Part shown: positions 8,953 to 17,888 of the stretch, in pieces | How the letters are laid out: every line of letters begins with the position of its first letter | Numbering within the stretch: position 1 is the first letter of the stretch | DNA from: an uncultured Candidatus Melainabacteria bacterium | Lineage (GTDB): Bacteria; Cyanobacteriota; Vampirovibrionia; Gastranaerophilales; Gastranaerophilaceae | Assembly: GCA_934692625.1 (NCBI GenBank) | Contig: CAKUUC010000012.1 | Location: 11,405-75,404 of the forward strand | Direction of reading: 5' to 3' | Length of the DNA stretch: 64,000 bases | Notes under the pieces: generated by a model | What the model was told of the DNA's origin: nothing | The model's input: the letters and a program-made list of their open reading frames with translations, nothing else | Databases searched by the model: none | Translations under genes and position numbers: made by a program

Positions 8953-9340
8953 GTTTTAGTGGTGGGAACCGCTCACGCTTTTCCCACCCTACGTTCTTGG
9001 TAAGTTCACCAATAGTCATGCTGAACAGCACGAGCAGAGTGCGAAACGAAGTGAAGGCACGTTTAATGCGAGTGCGGAGATTCAGCATCTCTTCTAAAAT
9101 CAAAATAAAACAAAGAATTCAGTTCCTAAAACCTTTGTAAAACCTTGTCATGAAGCGACAATCCAGTTCAGGGTGACTTTTTTGTTAGTTTTTGCCACTG
9201 AAAGAGTAGGTCGGCATTGCCATGCCGACAGCGTTATTCTTTATAACAGATTCTATCTGCGAAGCGCATAAAGAAGCCTAATAAAATTTTAATGGTGGGA
9301 ATTATTCTACTTTTCCCACCTTATATTTTTTGTATATTCT
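8953..9340. repeat. Composite intergenic palindromic repeat cluster
   Basis: No gene is seen. The stretch is built of modules found elsewhere in the window: two GGTGGGAA/TTCCCACC hairpins (about 8960 and 9293), a long TGCTGAA...TTCAGCA palindrome, the block AAAATAAAACAAAGAATT (about 9102), a TTGTCATGAAGCGAC...TTCAGGGTGAC unit (about 9146-9178) and GTCGGCATTGCCATGCCGAC (about 9211). Confidence 0.7.
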
Positions 9341-9349
9341 GGTGGCAAT

Positions 9350-9377
9350 TTGACATTAGTTATTGAAATTATATAAT
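9350..9377 (+). promoter_or_regulatory. Near-consensus sigma70 promoter of hisS, leaderless
   Basis: TTGACA (9350-9355), 16 nt, TATAAT (9372-9377), then only six T residues before the ATG at 9384. The transcription start should fall on the start codon; no Shine-Dalgarno can exist in the transcript. Confidence 0.75.
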
Positions 9378-9383
9378 TTTTTT

Positions 9384-10625
9384 ATGGTTGAGATTTTAAA
9401 AGTATTAAAAGGAACAAAGGATATTTTGCCACAAGATATTAATATGTGGCATTTTGTAGAACAAAAAGCAAATGAAGTTTTTTCAAAATACGGGTTCAAA
9501 GAAATCAGAACACCGATTATTGAGGTGACAGAATTGTTTGCTCGTGGTGTTGGCGATACAACGGATATCGTGAACAAGGAAATGTACACGTTTGAAAAAA
9601 GTGACCGTTCAATCACGCTTAGACCTGAAAATACTGCAGGTGTTGTGCGTGCATATATTGAAAATGGTATGAGCCGTTTGTCTGCGCCAGTAAAATTGTG
9701 GTACAAAGGCCCGATGTTCCGTTACGAACGTCCGCAAGCAGGGCGCCAAAGACAATTCCACCAAGTTGGGGTTGAAATGTTTGGTATCAAGCAACCTTCT
9801 GCCGATGCGGAAGTTATTTTGATGGCTACAAATTTCTTGAAATCTCTCGGGCTAAATGATTTGGAAGTTGAAATAAATTCGCTTGGCTGTCCAAAATGTC
9901 GTGATGAATTTAAAACAAAATTAAAAGAAGTTCTAAAACCTTATTTTGACGAACTTTGCGAAGATTGTCAAAAACGTTATGACAAAAATCCGCTTCGTCT
10001 ATTAGATTGTAAGGTTGAATCTTGTAAGAAAATTTTTGAAAAACCGGAAGTTCAAGCCGTAATCAATTCTGATTTTATTTGCGATGAATGTGCAGAACAT
10101 TATTCAACAGTGAAAGCATATTTAGATAAATTGGGTGTGAAATACGTTGAAAACAAACTTTTGGTAAGAGGTTTAGACTACTACAACCGTACAGTATTTG
10201 AAATTAAGTCAAATAATTTGGGTTCTCAAAATGCAGTTTGCGGTGGTGGTCGTTATGATGGTTTGGTTGGACAACTTGGCGGTGAACCTACTCCGGCTAT
10301 TGGTTTTGCAATGGGTATGGAAAGATTAATCTCCCTCATTCCACATGTTGAACCTGAAAAATTAGACGGTTATATTGTGTCATCATCTTCTACAGATGCA
10401 TTTTTGCTTGCCGAAGAATTGAGAAATCAAGGTTTGAATATCGAGTTTGATTTAGCAGGTAAAAAATTCAACAAACAAATTGAAAAAGCGTCAAAAGTTG
10501 CGAAATTTGCACTAATTTTAGGCGAAGATGAAATTGCAAACAACAAAGTTTCTGTTAAAAATCTTGAGCAAGGTACACAAATTTTAGTAGAACGTGCGGA
10601 TTGTTTAAAAGCAATTAGAGGTTAA
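9384..10625 (+). CDS. hisS: Histidyl-tRNA synthetase
   Basis: Charges tRNA-His. A class II synthetase of 413 aa with motif 1 around FGFKEIRTPIIE, motif 2 KLWYKGPMFRYERPQAGRQRQFHQ, the histidine motif LVRGLDYYNRTVFE and motif 3 GFAMGMERL, followed by a C-terminal anticodon-binding domain. A Cys-rich segment (CPKC, CEDCQKR, CDEC) in the middle is seen in many bacterial HisRS. The frame is open upstream to 9363, but the promoter -10 box lies there, so the ATG at 9384 is the start. Confidence 0.96.
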   Translation: MVEILKVLKGTKDILPQDINMWHFVEQKANEVFSKYGFKEIRTPIIEVTELFARGVGDTTDIVNKEMYTFEKSDRSITLRPENTAGVVRAYIENGMSRLSAPVKLWYKGPMFRYERPQAGRQRQFHQVGVEMFGIKQPSADAEVILMATNFLKSLGLNDLEVEINSLGCPKCRDEFKTKLKEVLKPYFDELCEDCQKRYDKNPLRLLDCKVESCKKIFEKPEVQAVINSDFICDECAEHYSTVKAYLDKLGVKYVENKLLVRGLDYYNRTVFEIKSNNLGSQNAVCGGGRYDGLVGQLGGEPTPAIGFAMGMERLISLIPHVEPEKLDGYIVSSSSTDAFLLAEELRNQGLNIEFDLAGKKFNKQIEKASKVAKFALILGEDEIANNKVSVKNLEQGTQILVERADCLKAIRG

Positions 10626-11137
10626 TTCTCGCCTTGTGTAGCGTTTTTGTAGGTGTTTACAACACTTTGGTATAAAACAGGCACTTGTGTAACTTTGTGG
10701 GTTAAATAGTACGGATTTGTGAATGCAGAAAAAAACTCTGAACCTACTTTTGTTCCTGTATTGGCAAGAATTCGCATTGGAGTGTTGTGGATTTCGTCTT
10801 TGGTAAATGTTTTTTTAAACGGATTGTTGCTATCATACAAGTCAAATGTCACTGAGTCTATTAGTGATGGAATTTCGACACTATCAGCCCAGTTTCTGAG
10901 GTTTGTAGTTAAGTTATTTTTGATAATTGCGCTATCTATCAGGTTCATACTTATATAAAATTGTTCAATATTATTTTTTGCTATTTTATTATAAAAGATT
11001 TTATTTGATATGTCTAATTTGTTTACACAGAATGAAAAGAACTTTGTTATATTTTGAAACAGATTCTGAATAACAAGAAAATATATTTGCTCATTGCATT
11101 CGCAAAAATTTTCTAAGTTTTCAGAATGACGAAACAC
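10622..11137 (-). CDS. Hypothetical protein, N-terminus formed by a repeat; probably truncated gene
   Basis: The frame is open for 171 codons, but the first 30 codons are simply a translation of a dispersed repeat (11058-11130) found at three or more other sites. The downstream part from an internal ATG at 10948 (108 aa, starting MNLIDSAIIKNN) looks more protein-like, with NADSVEIPSL-like and PYYLTHKVTQVPVLYQS segments. No family is recognised. Most likely a gene whose 5' end was replaced by the repeat, or a fragment. Its stop overlaps the hisS stop (4 bp, convergent). Confidence 0.35.
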   Translation of the reverse strand: MFRHSENLENFCECNEQIYFLVIQNLFQNITKFFSFCVNKLDISNKIFYNKIAKNNIEQFYISMNLIDSAIIKNNLTTNLRNWADSVEIPSLIDSVTFDLYDSNNPFKKTFTKDEIHNTPMRILANTGTKVGSEFFSAFTNPYYLTHKVTQVPVLYQSVVNTYKNATQGEN

Positions 11138-11400
11138 TTGGTAAGCTCACCAAATAGTCATGCTGAATTTATTTCAGCATCTCTTCTAAAATCAAAATAA
11201 AACAAAGAATTTAGTCCCTAAAACCCTTGTAAACCCTTGTCATGAAGCGACCCTGAAACCAGTTCAGGGTGACTTTTTCGTTAGGTTTTGCCACTGAAAA
11301 AGTAGGTCGGCATTGCTATGCCGACAGCATGATTTTAATTGTCAGGCAATGCCGAGACCTACAGACCTACGTTTTATGATGTGCCCCGCTAGCTGTGGAA
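11058..11400. repeat. Composite repeat cluster between two hypothetical genes
   Basis: Starts with the unit AACAGATTCTGAATAACAAG...TTTTCAGAATGAC (11058-11130). It continues with TGCTGAATTTATTTCAGCA (palindrome), AAAATAAAACAAAGAATTTAG, the GTCATGAAGCGACCCTGAA...TTCAGGGTGAC unit (about 11238-11275) and GTCGGCATTGCTATGCCGAC (about 11307). The order of modules matches 12250-12520. Confidence 0.75.
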
Positions 11401-11492
11401 CCGAAATCTTTGATTTCGAAGGGGAAGAATAGCCTGTTTTATAAGCAATAATTTTATCACTTTTGCAATATGAGTTCATAAAAAACATCTAT

Positions 11493-11585
11493 ATTACGAA
11501 ATATTAAGTTGAATTTAAAATCGCTGAAATCATTGATATAATTGCTTTATGGTATGGTATGGTATGGTATGGTGTGGCGGGGCGG
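11493..11585 (+). promoter_or_regulatory. Conserved promoter/leader element, copy A, (TATGG)5
   Basis: A conserved block begins TTACGAAATATTAAG, leads to CATTGATATAATT (TATAAT at 11537-11542), then five TATGG units (11548-11572) and TGTGGCGGGGCGG. The same architecture precedes the genes at 12970, 40062 and 42905. It drives the 11660 gene. Confidence 0.7.
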
Positions 11586-11659
11586 AGCGAGGCAATTCTA
11601 TATAATTACCTGTTTTAATATAAGTGTAGGTTACTAGAATATAAAAAAGGAAGGTAAAA

Positions 11660-12094
11660 ATGTCAATTATAGAAGTTTCTTCAAAGGGGTGTGCTGTTGG
11701 AAAAAGTGTTTGTGAGTATGTTACCAAGAAAGGGAAAAGCGTTCGCCGACAACTGGCTTATTACACTGTTCCTACAGATATAAGGGCTGGTATTGGACGA
11801 AAAATTAAACATCATAGTTTTTCTGGCGAAGAAATATATAATCGTGCAGATCGTTATGAGCATTTTCTTTTAAGAAATGGTAAAATCGTAAGTACAGTTG
11901 ACAATATTAAAAAAAGTGTTTCAAAGATTAATGATTCCTTTAATAATTTGGATGTTGTTAAGTCAACCAAAAAAACTTGTAAAAAAATAGGTAATTTTAT
12001 TGATGAATGGTTCGGAGATGGGCCATCTGCTACAAATCAAAGAAAATTATTAAGTTATCAAGATATTATCAAATTAAGAAATTCCGGCTCGTAA
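11660..12094 (+). CDS. Hypothetical protein, 144 aa
   Basis: Not recognised. A basic soluble protein with no signal peptide. The N-terminal part (EVSSKGCAVGKSVCEYVTKKG) contains two Cys, and the C-terminal third is helical with a Lys/Asn-rich patch. AAGGAAGG lies just upstream of the ATG. Its transcript begins with the TATGG/GC-rich leader shared with another unknown gene and two prepilin genes, so it may belong to the same regulon as surface pilins. The final codons form the left arm of a terminator hairpin. Confidence 0.65.
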   Translation: MSIIEVSSKGCAVGKSVCEYVTKKGKSVRRQLAYYTVPTDIRAGIGRKIKHHSFSGEEIYNRADRYEHFLLRNGKIVSTVDNIKKSVSKINDSFNNLDVVKSTKKTCKKIGNFIDEWFGDGPSATNQRKLLSYQDIIKLRNSGS

Positions 12095-12110
12095 TCCGGA
12101 ATTTCTTTTT
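12078..12110 (+). terminator. Terminator overlapping the end of the 11660 gene
   Basis: GAAATTCCGG (12078-12087) pairs with CCGGAATTTC (12096-12105), followed by TTTTT. The stop codon lies in the loop. Confidence 0.8.
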
Positions 12111-12124
12111 GCGAATTGTATTAT

Positions 12125-12745
12125 GTTGACATAATTTTAAGTGTCAGGCAATGCCGAGACCTACGTTTGGGCTTAGAAAATGTGTTTAATATTGAAATAT
12201 AAAACACATTCTTACAAAGCGAACCAACGAACCTACGGTGAGGTGCTTCAAACAGATTCTGAATAACAAGAAAATATATTTGCTCATTGCATTCGCAAAA
12301 ATTTTCTAAGTTTTCTCCAATGACGTATCTCTTGCAAGCCCATCAATAGTCATGCTGAATTTATTTCAGCATCTCTTCTAAAATCAAAATAAAACAAAGA
12401 ATTTAGTCCCTAAAACCCTTGTAAAACCTTGTCATGAAGCGACCCTGAAACCAGTTCAGGGTGACTTTTTCGTTAGGTTTTTCCACTGGAAAAGTAGGTC
12501 GGCATTGCTATGCCGACGGCGTTATTCTTTATAGCAGATTCTTACAAAGCGAACCTGTGTGAGAATTTCAAACAGATTCTGAATAACAAGAAAATATATT
12601 TGCTCATTCCATTCGCAAAAATTTTCTAAGTTTTCTCCAATGACAAAAACCTTGCTAGGCGCACCAAATAGTCACTCTGAACTGACTAGAAAATAAGTTG
12701 AGATGAAGTCGAAACTTAATTTTTTGTTCCTACTCGGTGATTCAG
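12125..12745. repeat. Long composite repeat cluster
   Basis: About 620 bp without a gene. It holds two copies of the AACAGATTCTGAATAACAAG unit (12250-12323 and 12571-12644), the TGCTGAATTTATTTCAGCA palindrome, AAAATAAAACAAAGAATTTAG, the GTCATGAAGCGACCCTGAA/TTCAGGGTGAC unit (about 12430-12465), GTCGGCATTGCTATGCCGAC (about 12498), and a GTCACTCTGAACTGACTAG...GATTCAGAGTCTG unit (12672-12750). The last is repeated at 42229-42308. Confidence 0.75.
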
Positions 12746-12811
12746 AGTCTGTTTTTATGTTGGGTATTGAACGCGTATTTGCTATTTTCTTCTCTAATTT
12801 TTCAAATTCTT

Positions 12812-12907
12812 AGTAAATGTTACGAAATGTTAAATCGAATTTTAAATCCTCAAAACCATTGCTATAATTGCCTTATGGTATGGTATGGTATGGTGTGGCG
12901 GGGCGGA
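12812..12907 (+). promoter_or_regulatory. Conserved promoter/leader element, copy B, (TATGG)4
   Basis: Conserved block from GTTACGAAATG, TATAAT at 12863-12868, four TATGG units (12874-12893), then TGTGGCGGGGCGG. The start codon of the next gene lies about 100 nt further on. Confidence 0.7.
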
Positions 12908-12969
12908 GCAATTCTTATACTCTGAAAGTTTTTATAAAGCTGTGAGGTCACAAAACGAGGAGTATAAAA

Positions 12970-13698
12970 ATGAGCGTAGAAAATTTAAAAGCATCAAAAG
13001 CCAATTTGGCTAAAGGTATTTCAAATGTATTGGATATTTCTGATGGTAAAAAAGACAAAAAAATCAGTGCATCTGTTTGGAATGAATTTGTCAAGGATAA
13101 AGGCGGCAAGACGATTAAATATTCAATTTCTTTGGAAAATGCTATGAAATCAATTTCCGTTTATCTTGAGCGTGAAAGTAAACGCACAGGAAAAAGCAAG
13201 GAAGATTTGGCGGTAAAATGGTTTATGGGAGCCGTGGATGATAAGATTAAGATGAATAAGCCTGCGTCAAAAGAGTTAGTGCCACTTCCAAAAGAGCTTC
13301 AAACTGCTACTTCTAAAAATCTTATTCCAAATGATAGTATTGTTACCCCTATTTCACAACAGATAAAGAATAATGCTGATAGTGTAACAAAATTTATCAA
13401 CGGAAAATCTGAGGGATTTGTCTTACCAAATGCAGACACTGCTGCTCAGGTATTACATCAGGTTATAAAGAATTTTAATGGAAAAATACCTTTAAAACTT
13501 TCGACTCATTTATTTTTAATACATTTGTATCCTGTATTAGTAAAACAAGCCAAAGCTTTGGGAATTGATGCTCCTGCTGAGGTTTCTCATAGTCAAAATG
13601 CTTCAATGTTTGAAGTTAGTAAGAAAACTTTGCAGGCTTGTGTCGCATTAAAAAATCAGATTTTGGCAGCACAAAAAAGAAAAGCGGAAAATAAATAA
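12970..13698 (+). CDS. Hypothetical protein, 242 aa, with EF-hand-like N-terminal loop
   Basis: Function unknown. The segment DISDGKKDKKISASVWNEF (about residues 18-36) looks like an imperfect EF-hand calcium loop followed by a helix. Then come an amphipathic helical region and a C-terminal helical domain ending in a basic tail. No signal peptide is seen. GAGGAG precedes the ATG by 7 nt. It shares the unusual TATGG leader with the 11660 gene and the two prepilin genes at 40062 and 42905. The EF-hand reading is tentative, since several ligand positions are Lys. Confidence 0.65.
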   Translation: MSVENLKASKANLAKGISNVLDISDGKKDKKISASVWNEFVKDKGGKTIKYSISLENAMKSISVYLERESKRTGKSKEDLAVKWFMGAVDDKIKMNKPASKELVPLPKELQTATSKNLIPNDSIVTPISQQIKNNADSVTKFINGKSEGFVLPNADTAAQVLHQVIKNFNGKIPLKLSTHLFLIHLYPVLVKQAKALGIDAPAEVSHSQNASMFEVSKKTLQACVALKNQILAAQKRKAENK

Positions 13699-13708
13699 AA
13701 TTTGAGTA

Positions 13709-13744
13709 AATAGGTATTGGTTTTTTGCTAATACCTATTTTATT
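13709..13744 (+). terminator. Terminator after the 12970 gene
   Basis: AATAGGTATT (13709-13718) pairs with AATACCTATT (13730-13739), and T-rich sequence follows. Confidence 0.7.
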
Positions 13745-13790
13745 TTGACATGAAGAGACCCTGAAACGAGGTTCAGGGTGACCTTTTTGA
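13745..13790. repeat. Single REP-like unit
   Basis: TGACATGAAGAGACCCTGAAACGAGG then TTCAGGGTGACC is an isolated copy of the ACCCTGAA/TTCAGGGT palindromic unit. The nearest variant is at 42637-42676. Confidence 0.6.
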
Positions 13791-13831
13791 GATGTTTTGT
13801 CGTTTTTTAGAATTTTGTATTTGTCGGAATA

Positions 13832-13866
13832 AAAAAGAAGGTTCAAAGTTTGAACCTTCTTTTTCT
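13832..13866 (-). terminator. Bidirectional terminator at the end of the fab cluster
   Basis: AGAAGGTTCAAA and TTTGAACCTTCT form a hairpin flanked by A and T runs, so it can end the minus-strand fab transcript and any read-through from the left. Confidence 0.75.
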
Positions 13867-13888
13867 GTATTAATTTGTTCTTACAAAA

Positions 13889-15139
13889 CTAAACTTCTTT
13901 GATAATAATTGAAGCGTTTTGACCGCCAAATCCGAATGAATTTGACAATGCTGCATGAACCGGAGCTTTAACCGCTTTGAATGGTACATAGTTCAAGTCT
14001 GCAACTTCTTCATCTTGGTTAAACAAGTTGATTGTTGGAGGAACAATGTCTTCATTGATTGTTTTTACGCAAACAATCGCTTCAGCAGCACCTGTTGCAC
14101 CAAGCATGTGACCGTGCATACTCTTTGTTGAAGAAACAAGTAAATCAGGGTTTTGTTTTTTGTCACCAAATACGTGAGCAACTGCATTTGATTCAGCCTT
14201 GTCGCCCAAGCCGGTACTTGTTCCGTGTGTATTGATATATTGAATATCTTTTGGTTCCATGTGAGCATCTTTTAGTGCAAATTCCATTGCTTTGATTGCT
14301 CCAGCGCCATCCGGTGCCGGTGCTACAACGTCATAAGCATCTCCAGTTTGACCGTATCCAACAATTTCTGCATAAATGTGTGCACCACGTTTTTTAGCGT
14401 GTTCATATTCTTCAAGAACCAAAACTGCTGAACCTTCTGACATAATAAAGCCATCTCTGTCTTTATCATAAGGTCTTGATGCTTTTTCAGGTTCATCATT
14501 ACGTTTTGACAATGTTCTTGCTGCTGAGAATGCGCCAACACCAACGTCACAAATTGTTGCTTCTGCACCACCTGCTACCATAATGTCTGCATCGTCCCAT
14601 TGAATTGCTCTGAATGCATCACCGATAGAGTGAGTACCTGTTGCACAAGCAGAAATAACAACTTTGTTAATACCTTTGTAACCGTATTTCATAGAAATGT
14701 TACCTGATGCCATGTTTACAATCATCATTGGAACTGTAAATGGTGAACATTTGTTTGGTCCTTTTTCGATAATTCTTTTGTGGTTTTCTTCAAAAGTTCT
14801 AAAACCACCTGCTGCAGAACTAACGATTACACCAACTCTATATGGGTCAATTCCGTTTAGGTCTTCGATTTTAGCATCTTTAATTGCTTCATCAGCGGCA
14901 ACCATTGCAAATTGGATAAATCTATCCATTTTCTTTGCTTTTTTAGGTTCGATATAATCTTCCGGATTAAAATTTTTAACTTCACCTGAAATTTTTACGA
15001 CGTGTTTGTCAATATCAATAGATTCAGATGTTGAAATTCCGCTTTTTCCTTCTTTTAAGCTTTCCCAAAACTTATTAACACCCACACCGTAAGGTGTAAC
15101 TGCACCTAAACCGGTTATAACTACTCTTCTTTTACTCAT
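13889..15139 (-). CDS. fabF: Beta-ketoacyl-ACP synthase II
   Basis: Elongating condensing enzyme of fatty acid synthesis; joins malonyl-ACP to a growing acyl-ACP. The 416-aa protein has the active-site Cys in VVISACATGTHSIGDA, the two catalytic His in INTHGTSTGLGD and TKSMHGHMLGATGA, and the C-terminal NSFGFGGQNA motif of the KAS I/II family. It is the last gene of the fatty-acid cluster, 103 nt downstream of acpP on the same strand, and ends at a strong terminator. Confidence 0.97.
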   Translation of the reverse strand: MSKRRVVITGLGAVTPYGVGVNKFWESLKEGKSGISTSESIDIDKHVVKISGEVKNFNPEDYIEPKKAKKMDRFIQFAMVAADEAIKDAKIEDLNGIDPYRVGVIVSSAAGGFRTFEENHKRIIEKGPNKCSPFTVPMMIVNMASGNISMKYGYKGINKVVISACATGTHSIGDAFRAIQWDDADIMVAGGAEATICDVGVGAFSAARTLSKRNDEPEKASRPYDKDRDGFIMSEGSAVLVLEEYEHAKKRGAHIYAEIVGYGQTGDAYDVVAPAPDGAGAIKAMEFALKDAHMEPKDIQYINTHGTSTGLGDKAESNAVAHVFGDKKQNPDLLVSSTKSMHGHMLGATGAAEAIVCVKTINEDIVPPTINLFNQDEEVADLNYVPFKAVKAPVHAALSNSFGFGGQNASIIIKEV

Positions 15140-15242
15140 GTGTAATATCCCTTTTTCCCTTAGTAATAAATAATGCGAGAATGAAATAATAATATCTCAC
15201 CCTCGCAAATATAAAATCAGTTAGAATAATTCAAAAATTCAA

Positions 15243-15479
15243 TTAGTGAGATAATTTGCTGTCAATATATGTAACTGCATCTTGAACTGTTTGAATTTTT
15301 TCTGCGTCTTCATCAGGAATTTCGCATTTGAATTCTTCTTCTAAAGCCATAACCAATTCAACTGTATCCAAAGAATCAGCGCCTAAATCATCTGTAAAAC
15401 GTGCTTCAGGTGTAACTAATTTTTCATCAACGCTTAATTGATCTACTACAACTTTTTTTACTGTTTCTAATGTACTCAT
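15243..15479 (-). CDS. acpP: Acyl carrier protein
   Basis: Small acidic carrier of 78 aa for fatty acid intermediates. The 4'-phosphopantetheine attachment serine is in GADSLDTVELVMALEEEF. Length, helix pattern and acidity are canonical. It lies between fabG and fabF, as in many bacteria. Confidence 0.97.
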   Translation of the reverse strand: MSTLETVKKVVVDQLSVDEKLVTPEARFTDDLGADSLDTVELVMALEEEFKCEIPDEDAEKIQTVQDAVTYIDSKLSH

Positions 15480-15601
15480 CTTCTTTTTTCCTCATTATTA
15501 TTTGTATTACTATACATTTTCTGACCCATTATACCTTGTTAAATATTTTTTTGCAAGATATTTACACTTACTGTGGGGTTTTGTTATAAAACTTTACAGC
15601 A

Positions 15602-16333
15602 TTATATCATCAAGCCGCCAGCAACTTCGATTGCTTGACCTGTAACATAATCTGTATCAAGTGCTAAGAATTTAACAACTTTTGCGATATCTTCCGGAGT
15701 ACCAAGTCTTTTCATAGGAATTGCGCTTAGGTAATCGTCAATATTAGCTAAGTCTTTAGTCATTGCTGTTTGAATAAATCCTGGGCATACTGCGTTTACT
15801 CTGATGTTTCTTGAACCGAATTCTTTTGCCAAAGTTTGAGTCAAACCGATTAAACCGGCTTTTGAAGCAGAGTAATTTGCTTGTCCTGCATTACCGTGAC
15901 GACCTACGATACTTGACATATTGATGATTGAACCTTGACGAGCCTTCATCATATATTTGATAACTGCGTGAGTTACGCAATAAGCACTGGTCAAGTTAAT
16001 TTTAATAACTCTTTCCCATTGTTCCATATCCATTCTTATGAACAAACCGTCTTTTGTAATCCCTGCATTGTTCAACAATACGTCGATTTTACCATGTTCT
16101 GCAATCATTTTATCAACGTTTTCTTGTACAGCAGCAGGATCTGAAACGTCAAATCTGTAGAAATAAGCATTTGCACCGCAAGCTTTGATTTCGTCTAATG
16201 CCGGTTGCGCTTTTTCTGCTTCGCAAATATCATTGATAATGATGTCGCAACCTGCTTTGGCTAATTCTAATGCACAAGCCAAACCGATACCACGTGAACC
16301 GCCTGTTACTAATGCAATTTTTCTTTCTGTCAT
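15602..16333 (-). CDS. fabG: 3-oxoacyl-ACP reductase
   Basis: NADPH-dependent reduction of beta-ketoacyl-ACP. A classical short-chain dehydrogenase of 243 aa: cofactor motif VTGGSRGIGLACA, NNAG in LLNNAGITKDG, catalytic Ser in MSSIVGR and the YSASK motif, plus the PG motif in NAVCPGFIQT. AGGAG-like purines precede the ATG. Downstream of a 75-aa unknown gene and upstream of acpP. Confidence 0.96.
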   Translation of the reverse strand: MTERKIALVTGGSRGIGLACALELAKAGCDIIINDICEAEKAQPALDEIKACGANAYFYRFDVSDPAAVQENVDKMIAEHGKIDVLLNNAGITKDGLFIRMDMEQWERVIKINLTSAYCVTHAVIKYMMKARQGSIINMSSIVGRHGNAGQANYSASKAGLIGLTQTLAKEFGSRNIRVNAVCPGFIQTAMTKDLANIDDYLSAIPMKRLGTPEDIAKVVKFLALDTDYVTGQAIEVAGGLMI

Positions 16334-16367
16334 ATTCTTTCTCCTTATTACTCTGTCAGGTTTTAAC

Positions 16368-16595
16368 CTAACCTACATATTTTTTAATTTTTCCTTTTAA
16401 GTTTTTTATTAAAAAGTTTATTTTTTCTTTGAATGTCATTTTGAAAGTTTCGTTAAATTCTCGCTCAATGTCTTCTTGGGTTTTTACCCTGCCTGTTGCC
16501 AAGTAAATATCTCTAGGCATTAAATCAGGACACCTTTTGTAAAGTTCCGGTTCGTAATATGGCGACTTCGACATTTTAGGCAACGCAACCTTCAT
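16368..16595 (-). CDS. Hypothetical 75-aa protein in the fab cluster
   Basis: A small basic protein between fabD (6 nt gap) and fabG, so certainly in the same transcript. Sequence: a Pro/Tyr-rich start (MSKSPYYEPELYKRCPDLMP), then RDIYLATGRVKTQEDIEREFNE and a Lys-rich amphipathic helix at the end that could touch membranes. GGAG is about 10 nt before the ATG. No family is recognised. It may be a lineage-specific accessory of fatty acid synthesis; that is inferred from position only. Confidence 0.7.
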   Translation of the reverse strand: MKVALPKMSKSPYYEPELYKRCPDLMPRDIYLATGRVKTQEDIEREFNETFKMTFKEKINFLIKNLKGKIKKYVG

Positions 16596-16601
16596 TTATA
16601 T

Positions 16602-17546
16602 TTACACTCCGCACAAATCTTCTTTTAATGCGTTTACAGTGTTTTCTAACGATGTTTCGTCAAAAACGTTGAAAGTTTTAACTTCCGGATTAATTTTCTT
16701 AACCAATCCTGCAAGAACTTTTCCTGGTCCGATTTCTATGAATGTATCAACGCCTTCATTTACCATATTTTGGATTGTTTGTGTCCAATGAACTGATGAA
16801 TAAATTTGGCGAGGCATTTTGTTTTTGAACTCTGCACCCAAAACTGTTGCAGTTGCATCAACGTTTGTAAATACAGGAATTTCTGCATTTTTAATTTCTA
16901 AATTAGAAACAAATTCAGCAAATTCATGACCTGCTTTTTCCATAAATTTAGAGTGGAAAGCTCCTGAAACTGCTAGAGGAACAACTCTTCTTGCTCCTGC
17001 TTCGCTTAGCAATTCGCCGGCTTTTTTAACTGCGTTTTCATCACCTGTGATTACAACTTGTACCGGTGAATTGTAGTTTGCAACGTCAACGTAACCAACT
17101 TCTGAAGCTTCTTTCAACGCTTTTTCAACACTGCCTTCCGGAGCGTTCAAGATTGCAGCCATTGCGCCACCTTTTGTTTGTCCCATCAAGTCTGCTCTTT
17201 TTTGGATAGCTTTTAGTGTTGTTTCCAAATCCATTACCCCTGATGCGTACATTGCACAATATTCACCCAATGAGTGACCTGCTGTTGCGTATGGCGTAAT
17301 GTCAATTTTTGACTTCAATGCTTCAAGTGCAGCAATAGACATTGTAACGATTGAAGGTTGTGTATTCACTGTTTGTTTCAAACTGTCTTCCGGACCTTCA
17401 AAACATAAAGTTGTAATACTTTTGTTCAAAACTCTGTCTGCAGTATCGAAAACTTTTTTAGCATTTTCGTTATTATCGTATAAATCTTTTCCCATTCCGA
17501 TTGACTGTGAACCTTGTCCCGGAAAAATAAAAGCAATCTTCTTCAT
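16602..17546 (-). CDS. fabD: Malonyl-CoA:ACP transacylase
   Basis: Transfers malonate from CoA to ACP to supply the elongation cycle. 314 aa, with the FPGQGSQ motif at the N-terminus, the nucleophile serine in TAGHSLGEYCA, the Arg in KRADLMG, the His in SGAFHSKFM and the late EIGPGKVL. AAGGGA lies upstream of the ATG at 17546. Between fabH and the 75-aa gene in the cluster. Confidence 0.96.
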   Translation of the reverse strand: MKKIAFIFPGQGSQSIGMGKDLYDNNENAKKVFDTADRVLNKSITTLCFEGPEDSLKQTVNTQPSIVTMSIAALEALKSKIDITPYATAGHSLGEYCAMYASGVMDLETTLKAIQKRADLMGQTKGGAMAAILNAPEGSVEKALKEASEVGYVDVANYNSPVQVVITGDENAVKKAGELLSEAGARRVVPLAVSGAFHSKFMEKAGHEFAEFVSNLEIKNAEIPVFTNVDATATVLGAEFKNKMPRQIYSSVHWTQTIQNMVNEGVDTFIEIGPGKVLAGLVKKINPEVKTFNVFDETSLENTVNALKEDLCGV

Positions 17547-17675
17547 AAACTCATATCCCTTATTTTGTATAATACTAACGTTTTGATGTCATTATACAAT
17601 AAAAACTTCTCATAGTAAAGAAAACCAGTCGTGAATGTTACAATAATGGTATACCATGTCGAAAATTTTCAGAAA

Positions 17676-17888
17676 TTAAATTTCAACTAAATCATCTTTA
17701 ATTAAATTTGAAAATTTTTCACTAATACTGTCCAAATCAATCAAATCAACTTGATATGGAAAAGTTGAGTCTTCAAAAAACGCTTTTAATGTTAAAAATT
17801 TATCAAAAGGGATTTTTTCTTGGCATTTAATCGCAATATCAACATCAGAATACTTTTGTGCTGTTCCTTTTATAAAATTTTGTGTGGC
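17676..17888 (-). pseudogene. Truncated minimal nucleotidyltransferase (MNT/NTP_transf_2 type) remnant
   Basis: Directly after the fabH stop, and in the same frame, 70 sense codons read as the C-terminal part of a minimal nucleotidyltransferase. KGTAQKYSDVDIAIK carries the D-x-D after the missing G-S-R-x-x-G loop, and FPYQVDLIDLDSISEKF with a hydrophobic end is typical of the MNT half of HEPN-MNT pairs. There is no start codon or N-terminal glycine motif, so it is a decayed fragment, probably left by an inserted and lost gene pair. Confidence 0.6.

Noticed and set aside
12737..12925. 62-aa open frame ending in the TATGG/GC-rich leader of copy B
   Set aside because: It begins in a repeat, crosses the promoter of the 12970 gene and has no ribosome binding site.
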